Below, piece after piece: positions 13,856 to 20,223 of a stretch of 21,824 bases of DNA. The stretch comes from CAYMKL01 sp964390805 (GTDB lineage: Bacteria; Chloroflexota; Anaerolineae; VGOG01), in the NCBI GenBank assembly GCA_964390805.1, contig CAYMKL010000115.1, forward strand, positions 1-21,824, in the 5' to 3' direction. Position numbers and translations under genes: made by a program. Position 1 is the stretch's first letter. Every line of letters starts with the position of its first letter. The notes under the pieces are model-generated. The model did not search any database. It saw only the letters and a program-made list of their open reading frames with translations, and was not told where the DNA came from.

Positions 13856-14150
13856 GGGTTTTCCTCTCGATACTGTCTTGTCTCTCTGCTTGTAGCTTTT
13901 CGTGCCGAAATGATGCGAATCTCGCACAGGTTTTCGGCCACTTGCTCAAATGTATGCACAACGACACGTAAGACCCCACTACTATCAACACCCATCGTCG
14001 TCCACCGATCTTCGTATTCGCCATGTTCTTCGTCGTAGATAGAAAGTTGATTGGGATCACGAAACACGGTTGCTGCTTTACGAAAAGACACTTTGTGTTC
14101 GCGGACGTTTTCCTCTCTTTTGCAGGATCCCACTCGAATCTGTAATCCAA
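13852..14150 (-). pseudogene. BrnT RNase toxin with an N-terminal frameshift
   Basis: Most of a classic BrnT toxin is readable: REENVREHKVSFRKAATVF, RDPNQLSIYDEEHGEYEDRW, then VLRVVVHTF and RIISARKATSRETRQYRE. The family's first residues, usually FEWDPAK, are present as DYRFEWDPAKE from a TTG at 14150, but in the next frame; the frames meet in a GA/AAAA-rich run at about 14112-14120, which points to a one-base loss. An ATG at 14175 in the main frame would give a product with a different N-terminus, so partial function cannot be excluded. A repeat-borne promoter lies 34 bases upstream of the TTG. Confidence 0.75.
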
Positions 14151-14180
14151 TTGCCCCCCTTGTAGAGCTGATCACTCGCC

Positions 14181-14276
14181 CTGATTATACCCCAACGGCA
14201 GCATTTGCACAAATGCAAACCGCCCCGCTTTCTTCACCTCGACCGGTGCTGTGGACGAAAAATGCGGGGCGGCATC
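14181..14276 (-). repeat. Intermodule repeat, copy F (tail reduced)
   Basis: Promoter half and hairpin are complete: CTGATTATACCCCAACGGC, ATTTGCACAAATGCAAAC, CCGCCCCGCTTTC pairing with ATGCGGGGCGG. The tail is mostly missing after GGCATC. It lies between the coiled-coil gene and brnT3. Confidence 0.88.
14184..14212 (-). promoter_or_regulatory. Promoter-like signal in repeat copy F, for brnT3/brnA3
   Basis: On the minus strand TTGTGC (14207-14212), a 17-base spacer and a perfect TATAAT (14184-14189). The TTG start of brnT3 lies 34 bases downstream, leaving a leader of about 27 bases. Confidence 0.6.
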
Positions 14277-14321
14277 TTATCATCTATGCTGGCTTGATGT
14301 TAGGCGAATTCCTTGCCCACC

Positions 14322-15389
14322 CTACGTTTCTGGCGACTGCTTTCGGGCTTGCTCAGCCATCAACTGCTGCAGATTGGCCAGGGATTGGGAGCGCGAAGTG
14401 CCCTCTATGGCTTTGGTGGCAATGTCCTGCACCTGGCCGTAGGCTTTATCCACCTGCTGGGAGAGTTTCGCAATCTGCTCGTTTTGCTCTGCTACTGTCT
14501 TTTCCAGAGATTCGATTCGAGTGTTCAGAACATTACGTTCGCCATCGAATTCCTTTGTCAAGAGTTCCTCTCTATTCTTGGCTTCCAACTCAACTCTTTG
14601 TACGGCTTCCTTAACTGCTTTGCTGACCGCCGCCTGCAATTCCTTGGGAAAGGCGCCGGCTTGCTTTCGCAGCTCGCTCAATTCGGTTTCCGTTTCGACG
14701 ATGGCTTTCTCCCGGTCGGCTAATTCCTTTTCCATCTGCTCTTTTCTAAACGCGATTTCTCTTTCCAGCCTCGCTTTTTCGTCTTCGAACTGCTCTCTGG
14801 CCAGTTGTTGCTCACGCTGAAATGTATAGAGGTACTCTTTCTTCTCCCGTTCGCGGCGCTTCCGCTCGTCGCCATCCCGTTCTTTGATCCCTGCCGCGTG
14901 AGCTTTCTTCTCCTCCCGCCATTCCGCACGCAGAGTTTCTATCTCCCGAGTTAATTCCTCTTTGCGCGCAGCTAATTCAGCTTCGGTTTGTTGACGCTTT
15001 TGATGTTGAGCGTCTATCAAGGCCGCCAGACTCAAGGCCGACTTTTCTATCTCATAGATCTCCTGAAGCTCGTTCTGTTTGGCTTCAACCGCCTGCCTAA
15101 CCTGACGATATTTGCCAACCTCTTCTTCCAATCTATCAGACAGTTGGCCGAGGAGTCTTCCTATCTCCAACTTAAGGGTACTGACCTCTTGGACGATCCC
15201 TTCGGTGGACAGGGAATCCGTCACCCCCACCGCTTCCTCGATCTTCTTCTCTTCGATTGCTTTTTCAGGTCTGAGTTCCACTGCCCGCTTCTCTTTGAGC
15301 TGCTGCAGAACTTCATTGTATGCTTCCAGCATCTCCTTCTTGGTGTTTTTCATGGTGATGCTTTTGGGCTTAACCTCTCTGTTCGTCAT
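14322..15389 (-). CDS. Long coiled-coil protein of unknown function
   Basis: The 355-residue soluble protein is almost entirely charged heptad-like coiled coil from about residue 65 to 330, rich in Glu, Arg, Lys and Gln (for example QQTEAELAARKEELTREIET and REKKEYLYTFQREQQLAREQ). The ends are less regular: a Lys-rich start with KKEMLEAYNEVLQQLKEKRA, and a C-terminus with VQDIATKAIEGTSRSQSLAN. Such an elongated protein is more likely a structural scaffold or filament-type element than an enzyme; I know similar hypothetical proteins but no function. An AGAGGAGGA ribosome site supports the ATG at 15389. The promoter-like half of repeat copy G lies about 75 bases upstream and is its only obvious promoter. 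Copy F follows the gene. Confidence 0.85.
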   Translation of the reverse strand: MTNREVKPKSITMKNTKKEMLEAYNEVLQQLKEKRAVELRPEKAIEEKKIEEAVGVTDSLSTEGIVQEVSTLKLEIGRLLGQLSDRLEEEVGKYRQVRQAVEAKQNELQEIYEIEKSALSLAALIDAQHQKRQQTEAELAARKEELTREIETLRAEWREEKKAHAAGIKERDGDERKRREREKKEYLYTFQREQQLAREQFEDEKARLEREIAFRKEQMEKELADREKAIVETETELSELRKQAGAFPKELQAAVSKAVKEAVQRVELEAKNREELLTKEFDGERNVLNTRIESLEKTVAEQNEQIAKLSQQVDKAYGQVQDIATKAIEGTSRSQSLANLQQLMAEQARKQSPET

Positions 15390-15460
15390 TTCTGTGGTCC
15401 TCCTCTATTGTTGATGATATGCCGGACTCTCCAGCGGTGCTGCCGTGGGTGATGGCTCAC

Positions 15461-15500
15461 CCTGATTATACCCCAATGGCAACGTTTGCACAAATGCACA
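15461..15500 (-). repeat. Intermodule repeat, copy G (promoter half only)
   Basis: CTGATTATACCCCAATGGCAA and CGTTTGCACAAATGCA match the promoter half of the family. The hairpin and tail are missing; the copy breaks off directly into a TTCGACAGGCTCAGG-type repeat at 15502. Confidence 0.85.
15465..15493 (-). promoter_or_regulatory. Promoter-like signal in repeat copy G, for the coiled-coil gene
   Basis: On the minus strand TTGTGC (15488-15493), a 17-base spacer and a perfect TATAAT (15465-15470), placed about 75 bases before the coiled-coil start codon. Confidence 0.6.
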
Positions 15501-15501
15501 A

Positions 15502-15614
15502 CCCTTCGGCAGGCTCAGAAACCGATCACCGCTTTCGATAGGTAACCGTTCAGCGAAGCTCCGCCTCAAACCGACAAGTAATGGGACCAGACCTGTCCTG
15601 AGCCTGTCGAAGGA
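15502..15614. repeat. Inverted pair of TTCGACAGGCTCAGG-type repeats
   Basis: CCCTTCGGCAGGCTCAG (15502-15518) and CCTGAGCCTGTCGAAGGA (15597-15614) are oppositely oriented copies of the repeat also found twice in nuoN. The roughly 80 bases between them hold no gene. Confidence 0.65.
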
Positions 15615-15615
15615 T

Positions 15616-15675
15616 ACACGCAGATCTTCGCAGATAAAAAGAAAAATCAGCGTAGATCAGCGTTAATCTGCGTTC
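15616..15675. repeat. ATCTGCG/ATCAGCG short tandem and inverted repeat
   Basis: Three successive 10-base units, ATCAGCGTAG, ATCAGCGTTA and ATCTGCGTTC, occupy 15646-15675. They face CGCAGATCTTCGCAGAT at 15619-15635; ACGCAGAT (15618-15625) and ATCTGCGT (15666-15673) are perfect complements. It is a separate interspersed repeat type, between fabH and copy G. The bases from 15676 to the fabH stop show nothing further. Confidence 0.65.
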
Positions 15676-15752
15676 AGAATCTTGACTCGTTTGTAAAAAG
15701 ATTCGGGCCTCAAGGAGTTCAGCAGAGACCGAGTTCCTCGGCGATTTAACAG

Positions 15753-16904
15753 TCAGCCATTGTTGTTGCCCCGAATCCGCCCTACGGCTTTGCCCCACCA
15801 TGAATTGAACTTGCGGTAGGTGCGGCGCAGGCGGGATACGAGCCAGGCCCAACGATACCCTACGCGCCTCAGCAAGTGTTTCCACCATGGCAGCCTGGGC
15901 ACCGGCAACGGCAGGTGCCACTGCACCACCGCCGCAGCCCAGGTCAGGCCCGCTCCGAAGCTGACCAAGACCAGGTGGTCGCCTGGCTCTATCCGCTCCT
16001 CCTCAATGGCCTCACAGAAGGCGATAGGAATGGAGGCACATGAGGTGTTGCCGTACCTGTCCACGTTGACGAAGACCTTATCCATGGGCAACCTCAAGTG
16101 TTTGGCCGCCGATTGAATGATGCGCATGTTGGCCTGGTGGGGGATGAAAAGGTCAACGTCGTCGATCTCCAATCCGGCCGCCCTGATAGCCTCCTTAGCC
16201 GCCTGGCCCATGATGCGGGTGGCAAACCGAAAGACCTCGCGGCCATTCATGCGAGCGTAATGCAACCCTTGGGCTATCGTCTCAGCGCTGGCCGGGTGGC
16301 GGCTGCCCCCACCGGGCAGGATCAACAGGTCACCGCCTGAGCCGTCGGCACCGAGGGTGAAGGAGAGGACGCCGCCAGGGGCGTCGCTGGCCTGAAGCAG
16401 CAAGGCCCCTGCCCCGTCGCCGAAGAGGACACAGGTGTTGCGGTCCGTCCAGTCCATAATGCGGGACAAGGTCTCGGCTCCAATGACCAGCACGTTCTCG
16501 TAGGCTCCGGAAATGATCAACTGGCTGCCGACCCCAAGCCCGTACACAAAGCCTGAGCAACCAGCCAGGAGGTCAAAGGCTCCGGCTCGCCTTGCCCCTA
16601 GAGCATCTTGCACCAGGCACGCCGTAGCGGGGAATAGATAGTCTGGGGTGGCGGTAGTCACGATGATGAGGTCCAACCGTTCTGGAGCCACGTCGGCCAC
16701 CTGAAGGGCAGCTTGTGCTGCTTTGATAGCCATGGTCGAGGTCGTTTCCCTCGGATCGGCGATGCGGCGCTCGACGATCCCCGTCCGCGTGCGGATCCAC
16801 TCATCGGAGGTATCCACCATTTTGGCCAGGTCGTCGTTAGTCAGAACTTGGCTAGGAACATACTTGCCCCAGCCCACGATCTGAGCGTGTCTCTCTGAAG
16901 CCAT
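15753..16904 (-). CDS. fabH: Beta-ketoacyl-ACP synthase III
   Basis: FabH condenses acetyl-CoA (or another acyl-CoA) with malonyl-ACP to start fatty acid synthesis in the cytosol. The catalytic triad is complete: C116 in LLAGCSGFVYG, H256 in FIPHQANMRI and N286 in DRYGNTSCASIP. Other signatures are TSDEWIRTRTGI near the start and the GAGLTWAAAVVQW end. From the ATG at 16904 the protein has 383 residues; the enzyme usually ends soon after the GLTW segment at about 325-330, so this one carries an extra tail of about 55 basic, Trp-rich residues (PRLPWWKHLLRRVGYRWAW and onward). The reading frame is open upstream into the remains of fabF, but the ATG at 16904 matches the family start. It sits directly behind the broken fabF. 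Confidence 0.93.
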   Translation of the reverse strand: MASERHAQIVGWGKYVPSQVLTNDDLAKMVDTSDEWIRTRTGIVERRIADPRETTSTMAIKAAQAALQVADVAPERLDLIIVTTATPDYLFPATACLVQDALGARRAGAFDLLAGCSGFVYGLGVGSQLIISGAYENVLVIGAETLSRIMDWTDRNTCVLFGDGAGALLLQASDAPGGVLSFTLGADGSGGDLLILPGGGSRHPASAETIAQGLHYARMNGREVFRFATRIMGQAAKEAIRAAGLEIDDVDLFIPHQANMRIIQSAAKHLRLPMDKVFVNVDRYGNTSCASIPIAFCEAIEEERIEPGDHLVLVSFGAGLTWAAAVVQWHLPLPVPRLPWWKHLLRRVGYRWAWLVSRLRRTYRKFNSWWGKAVGRIRGNNNG

Positions 16905-16937
16905 ATCTCTTGATCCTAGACTGTGAATTGGCTCACA

Positions 16938-17658
16938 ATTGGGCACATAATCCAAATCGCACTGGGGGTCAGGGTGCTGATAGTTCATGGTCGCCGGGAT
17001 GATCTGATCCTGCAAGGCTTTGAGACAGGCTATGGCCTCCATCGCCCCCGCCGCTCCCATCAGGTGCCCCATCATTGATTTGGTGGAGCTGGATGATGGC
17101 GTCGGCATCGCCACGGCGGATCATCTCTGCTGCTTCGCCGATGGCGTTGGAGCCGCTGGCGCAGGCCGAGACGATAGCCATGTTGGGCCCTTTGGCCCCG
17201 CAGGAGATAGCTACCTGCCCTGAGGCGGTGTCGGGGATCATCATGGGCAGGGAGAAGGGGCTTAGTCGGCGAGGCCCTCTGGCCTGCAATCTCTCGAATT
17301 CGGTTAGCAGGGTCTTGATGCCTCCTACAGCAGTGCCGATGACGGCACCTACTCGCTCAGCGTTGTCGGCGTTGATGGTCAGCTTAGCATCCTCGAGGGC
17401 CTGCCGGGTGGCGACCACGGCAAACTGAACGAAGCGATCCAGCCGGCGGGCCTCTTTGCGGTCGAAATGCTCTTTGGCGTCGAATCCCTTGACCTCGCCA
17501 GCGATCTGTGTCTCGAAGGGCGAGGGATCAAAACGAGTGATCCGTTTGATGCCCGAGCGCCCTTCCACCAGGGCCCTCCAGGTAGTGGGCACATCGTTGC
17601 CCACCAGAGTTAGGGCCCCCAGGCCGGTGACCACTACGCTGGTATTATCCTTCGGCAA
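16938..17658 (-). pseudogene. fabF: Beta-ketoacyl-ACP synthase II with internal and C-terminal deletions
   Basis: FabF elongates acyl chains in fatty acid synthesis. The N-terminal 189 residues are normal (VVVTGLGALTLVGNDVPTTW; active-site C166 in VSACASGSNAIG), from a TTG at 17658 with an AGGAGG site. At 17092 the sequence jumps, with a frame change, from RRGDADAII to SSTKSMMGHLMGAAGAMEAI, which normally lies about 140 residues further on. The lost part includes the first catalytic histidine (NAHGTST); the second (GHLMGAAG) is kept. After CDLDYVPN (16938) the usual last 25-30 residues, with the NSFGFGG motif, are also gone and the frame runs into fabH without a stop. The product cannot be a working synthase. 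Confidence 0.88.
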
Positions 17659-17832
17659 AGGAACACCTCCTATGAAGTGGGGAGGAGCGCAATCCTTAGA
17701 CTTTATAACACCAAGAAGGCCAGAGAGATGCGCCTGGCCCTAGCTGAAGGAAGATCGAACGGTGCTATGGAGGATAGCTAGCAAGGGCGAACCTCTCCTT
17801 CCCCAACCCTCTTCCTTGGACAGGACAAAACC

Positions 17833-17872
17833 AAAAGGCCCCGCCACGTGTTTTCCACGAGCGAGGCCTTTT
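17833..17872. terminator. Terminator-like hairpin upstream of fabF
   Basis: AAAAGGCC (17833-17840) pairs with GGCCTTTT (17865-17872), with further imperfect pairing (CCGCCACGTG against CCACGAGCG). The flanking A and T runs allow termination in either direction. It separates the DinB operon from fabF/fabH and resembles in build the hairpin at 4588-4625. Between it and fabF I see only the fabF ribosome site. Confidence 0.65.
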
Positions 17873-18001
17873 CCATTTACAGAAGAGGCATTGAGTTCGA
17901 CTGGCCTCTCGGCCCGAGGCTTCAACGCTGAGCGGACTTCAGGTGAGCCTCAGCCGAAGCGCTCGGTCGAAAGCCCGGTCGAGCCGCCTAGAGCAAAACG
18001 C

Positions 18002-18120
18002 ACACCGCCCCACTTTCTTCACCTCGACCGGTGCCGGTGGGCGAAGAATGCGGGGCGGTGTCTTGGGCCTTGCCCTGGTGGGACTTTCACCGACACGCAA
18101 CGGTTGCTTCAGGGCATACC
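18002..18120 (-). repeat. Intermodule repeat, copy H (promoter end lost)
   Basis: ACACCGCCCCACTTTCTTCA, the CGACCGGTGCCGGTGG loop, GAAGAATGCGGGGCGG and the tail (CTTGGGCCTTGCCCTGGT ... TTCAGGGCATACC) match copies A, C and E. There is no TATAAT/TTGTGC half. It follows the DinB-family gene by eight bases and is the outermost copy. Confidence 0.85.
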
Positions 18121-18128
18121 GGCCTTAC

Positions 18129-18635
18129 CTATCGCTCTGGACGGTACAGTGCCGCTGACATATCACCCACAAACTCTGGCAATTCTGAATGACCCAGCAA
18201 CTGCCGCACAGCGTACGCCTCGCCAATATGAAACCAGTAATGGTGGGTGTTTCTCAAGAGCATAGTACCGATGCTCTCTGGAAGAGGCTTGCCTTTCCAT
18301 CCGAGATGGGTCTGCAACAGTTGGGGAGTCAGTGTGTCCAGATAGCCATCGGCTGCGCTGGTGATGGTGCGCCACACGGCCCACATCTCGTCTAACGGCG
18401 GGGTGCTGGCAGGTTGCCCCCAGCCTACCAGCTTGTGCAGGTCGGGCGCCAAGTTTTGACCTTGAGCCCGCAGCATCCAGTATGTGTTTTCCTGGCTGGC
18501 CAGATGGCCGACGATCCAACTGATGCAATTCATGGGCTCAAAACGGCGACGAGCATCTTCATCGGAAACCCCTTCAAGACAGCGCACTAGCTCGCTGCGG
18601 GCAAAGCGCAATTGAGTGACTAACGGATGGGTCAT
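18129..18635 (-). CDS. DinB-family (DinB_2-like) putative metal-dependent protein
   Basis: From the ATG at 18635, which follows an AGGGAGGAG site, the protein has 168 residues and the four-helix-bundle pattern of DinB superfamily proteins. Potential metal ligands are H44 in SWIVGHLASQENTYW and the cluster H131/H132/H136 in RNTHHYWFHIGEA. Members include thiol-dependent transferases and many proteins of unknown role; the exact substrate cannot be read from the sequence. The frame is open further upstream to 18668 but overlaps the end of the membrane protein gene. It is the last gene of the operon that begins off the right edge, 29 bases after the DUF4126-like gene, and repeat copy H follows its stop. 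Confidence 0.85.
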   Translation of the reverse strand: MTHPLVTQLRFARSELVRCLEGVSDEDARRRFEPMNCISWIVGHLASQENTYWMLRAQGQNLAPDLHKLVGWGQPASTPPLDEMWAVWRTITSAADGYLDTLTPQLLQTHLGWKGKPLPESIGTMLLRNTHHYWFHIGEAYAVRQLLGHSELPEFVGDMSAALYRPER

Positions 18636-18664
18636 TGTCTCCTCCCTCAAACCTCTATTGAGCA

Positions 18665-19720
18665 TCACACTGCGACACGCGCTTCTGGTGTCGTATCCAG
18701 GATTGGCTCTTCAGCTTCGTCAAATGTCTTCATCAGCGACCGGGCCGACCTGGCGCCGATGGAGAGCCCCACCATCACGGTCACCACCTCCACGCCCAGG
18801 GTAAGCGCGGAGACCAGGAACGCGAGGGCCGGAATGGCTGCCAGGGTGACACCGAGGGCTGCCCCTGCGGTTGGTATGAGGAGGAAGAGCGTCGCTAGCC
18901 ACAGCCCCCATAGCACCAGCCGCACGAGTCCACGGGTCCAGTACTCCCAAGTCAACCAGCCTGCCCCCCACACCATGAACTCGGCCACAACCGACAGCCC
19001 AGCCTTGGGGTGCGTCTCGATCAGGCGGATCACCCGGCCAATGCCTTTCCCCAGCTTCCGCAACTGGTAGACCGACCACGCCAACAGAGCCACGAGGGTC
19101 AGCGCGACCAGCGCCAGCAACCCCACCAGTAACCAGGGATTGATCTGGCCAAACACATAGGCCAGCACCATCAGGACAACCGAAGCCACGTTCTCCACGG
19201 TAGCGTACGCCGGCGCGGAGACGGTGGTCGCTGTCCCCGTAGCGGTGCTGATGGCTGGTTTCGCCACGAACTTTGCGGCGGTCAGTGCGGAGGCTGTCAG
19301 CGCGCCTCCGCCAGCCATCAGCCAGCCGACCCTCCCAATGGATTGGCCACTGGCATCGAAGATCTGCAAGGTCTTGAGGATGTGGTAGAGATCGGGGTGC
19401 ATCTCGACAATCACACCGACTGAAGCCAGCGTCAGTAGCGCTGCCGAGGCCGGGACGATGAAACCACTGACGAAGTTCACGACCGTGTTGACCGCGTTCA
19501 TGATGCCAGGGCTCAAGAGCGAGCCATAAGCCGGCAGGATGGTGAGCAGCCAGAACACGGCCGCGATGCCGATAAACCACCACGACTCCATGAAACTGAC
19601 CTGCGGAGCCAGGCTGACCAGGCCCAGTTTAGCCGCGACCGATAGGATGATCAAGCACAGGTATTGGTTGGCCGCACCGACAAGGCCGCCACTGGATATG
19701 GCTGATAGCAGTAGCTCCAT
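18665..19720 (-). CDS. Polytopic membrane protein, DUF4126-like
   Basis: The 351-residue protein is highly hydrophobic with about eight to nine membrane segments. The segment order, with LLSPGIMNAVNTVVNFVSGF, GGGALTASALTAAKFVAKPA and TATGTATTVSAPAYATVENV, resembles DUF4126 membrane proteins, in which a glycine/alanine-rich pair of helices precedes a STATGT-like loop and a last group of helices. No enzyme motif is visible. The soluble tail is short and acidic (DEAEEPILDTTPEA). An AGAGGAGG site, overlapping the stop of the phosphatase remnant upstream, supports the ATG at 19720. Role unknown; the DUF assignment is by pattern resemblance. Confidence 0.75.
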   Translation of the reverse strand: MELLLSAISSGGLVGAANQYLCLIILSVAAKLGLVSLAPQVSFMESWWFIGIAAVFWLLTILPAYGSLLSPGIMNAVNTVVNFVSGFIVPASAALLTLASVGVIVEMHPDLYHILKTLQIFDASGQSIGRVGWLMAGGGALTASALTAAKFVAKPAISTATGTATTVSAPAYATVENVASVVLMVLAYVFGQINPWLLVGLLALVALTLVALLAWSVYQLRKLGKGIGRVIRLIETHPKAGLSVVAEFMVWGAGWLTWEYWTRGLVRLVLWGLWLATLFLLIPTAGAALGVTLAAIPALAFLVSALTLGVEVVTVMVGLSIGARSARSLMKTFDEAEEPILDTTPEARVAV

Positions 19721-19732
19721 AGTTTTCCTCCT

Positions 19733-20223
19733 CTATTGCACCTCTTCCAAGTCCCGAACGACAACCTTCAGGGTCATGTCATCAAACTGGGGCGCGTCGT
19801 CCACGAAATTACGCACCTCCGCCAGCACAACATTCTGCATATCCTGAGCTGGATCCTCCAACCTGGCCTGGAGCACCTCCAGCAGCCGCCTCTCGCCGAA
19901 AAACGCCTCCTGTCAACCCCGCAACCATCTCGTTGAGCCGCTCGCTCAGGTATCCCAACTCGTCGTTGCTGGTGACGGACACCCGAACGTCGAAATCGCT
20001 CTGCTCCACGCGCTTCATCGCCCCCTGCAGCATATCCAATGGGCCGGTGATGCCGCGCGTCATGAACACAGCCAGCACTACACTGGCGAGGATGCTGGTC
20101 GCCAGGACAAAGATCTGCAGGATCAACAGATTGCGTGCAACCTGCGGATTGCCCAACGGCTTGTGGGTTGGGGGCGGTCAGCAACGTCTGGGCGCGTTGC
20201 CAGGATAAGTTCACCTGAGTCAC
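19733..20223 (-). pseudogene. HAMP-SpoIIE (PP2C-type) phosphatase with its catalytic middle deleted
   Basis: Three pieces in different frames make sense only as one broken gene. A GTG at 20223 overlaps the stop of the upstream gene by four bases and starts MTQVNLSWQRAQTLLTAPNP. From about 20156 another frame gives a membrane helix (LLILQIFVLATSILASVVLA) and a HAMP domain (TRGITGPLDMLQGAMKRV to LSERLNEMVAGL, ending at 19914). From 19906 the frame shifts again to AFFGERRLLEVLQARL, then APQFDDMTLKVVVRD, the C-terminus of SpoIIE/PP2C-type phosphatases (usual end: APQ.DDxTLLVL). Nearly all of the phosphatase domain, roughly 150-200 residues including its metal-binding aspartates, is absent, and so is the N-terminal sensor part. 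Confidence 0.78.

Noticed and set aside
15753..17114. A 453-residue FabF-FabH fusion protein
   Set aside because: The frame is open across both, but the first 70 codons are only the shifted C-terminal remnant of fabF, and the FabH family start is at 16904. The fusion is a by-product of the fabF deletions.
9899..18120. Integron attC sites separating toxin-antitoxin cassettes
   Set aside because: The repeats lack a paired RYYYAAC ... GTTRRRY core at their ends, and no tyrosine recombinase gene is in the window. The cassette-like layout is reported, but not as an integron.
9899..18120. CRISPR array
   Set aside because: The eight repeat copies are 95-165 bases long and 0.5-2.6 kb apart with genes between them; there are no regular short spacers or cas genes.
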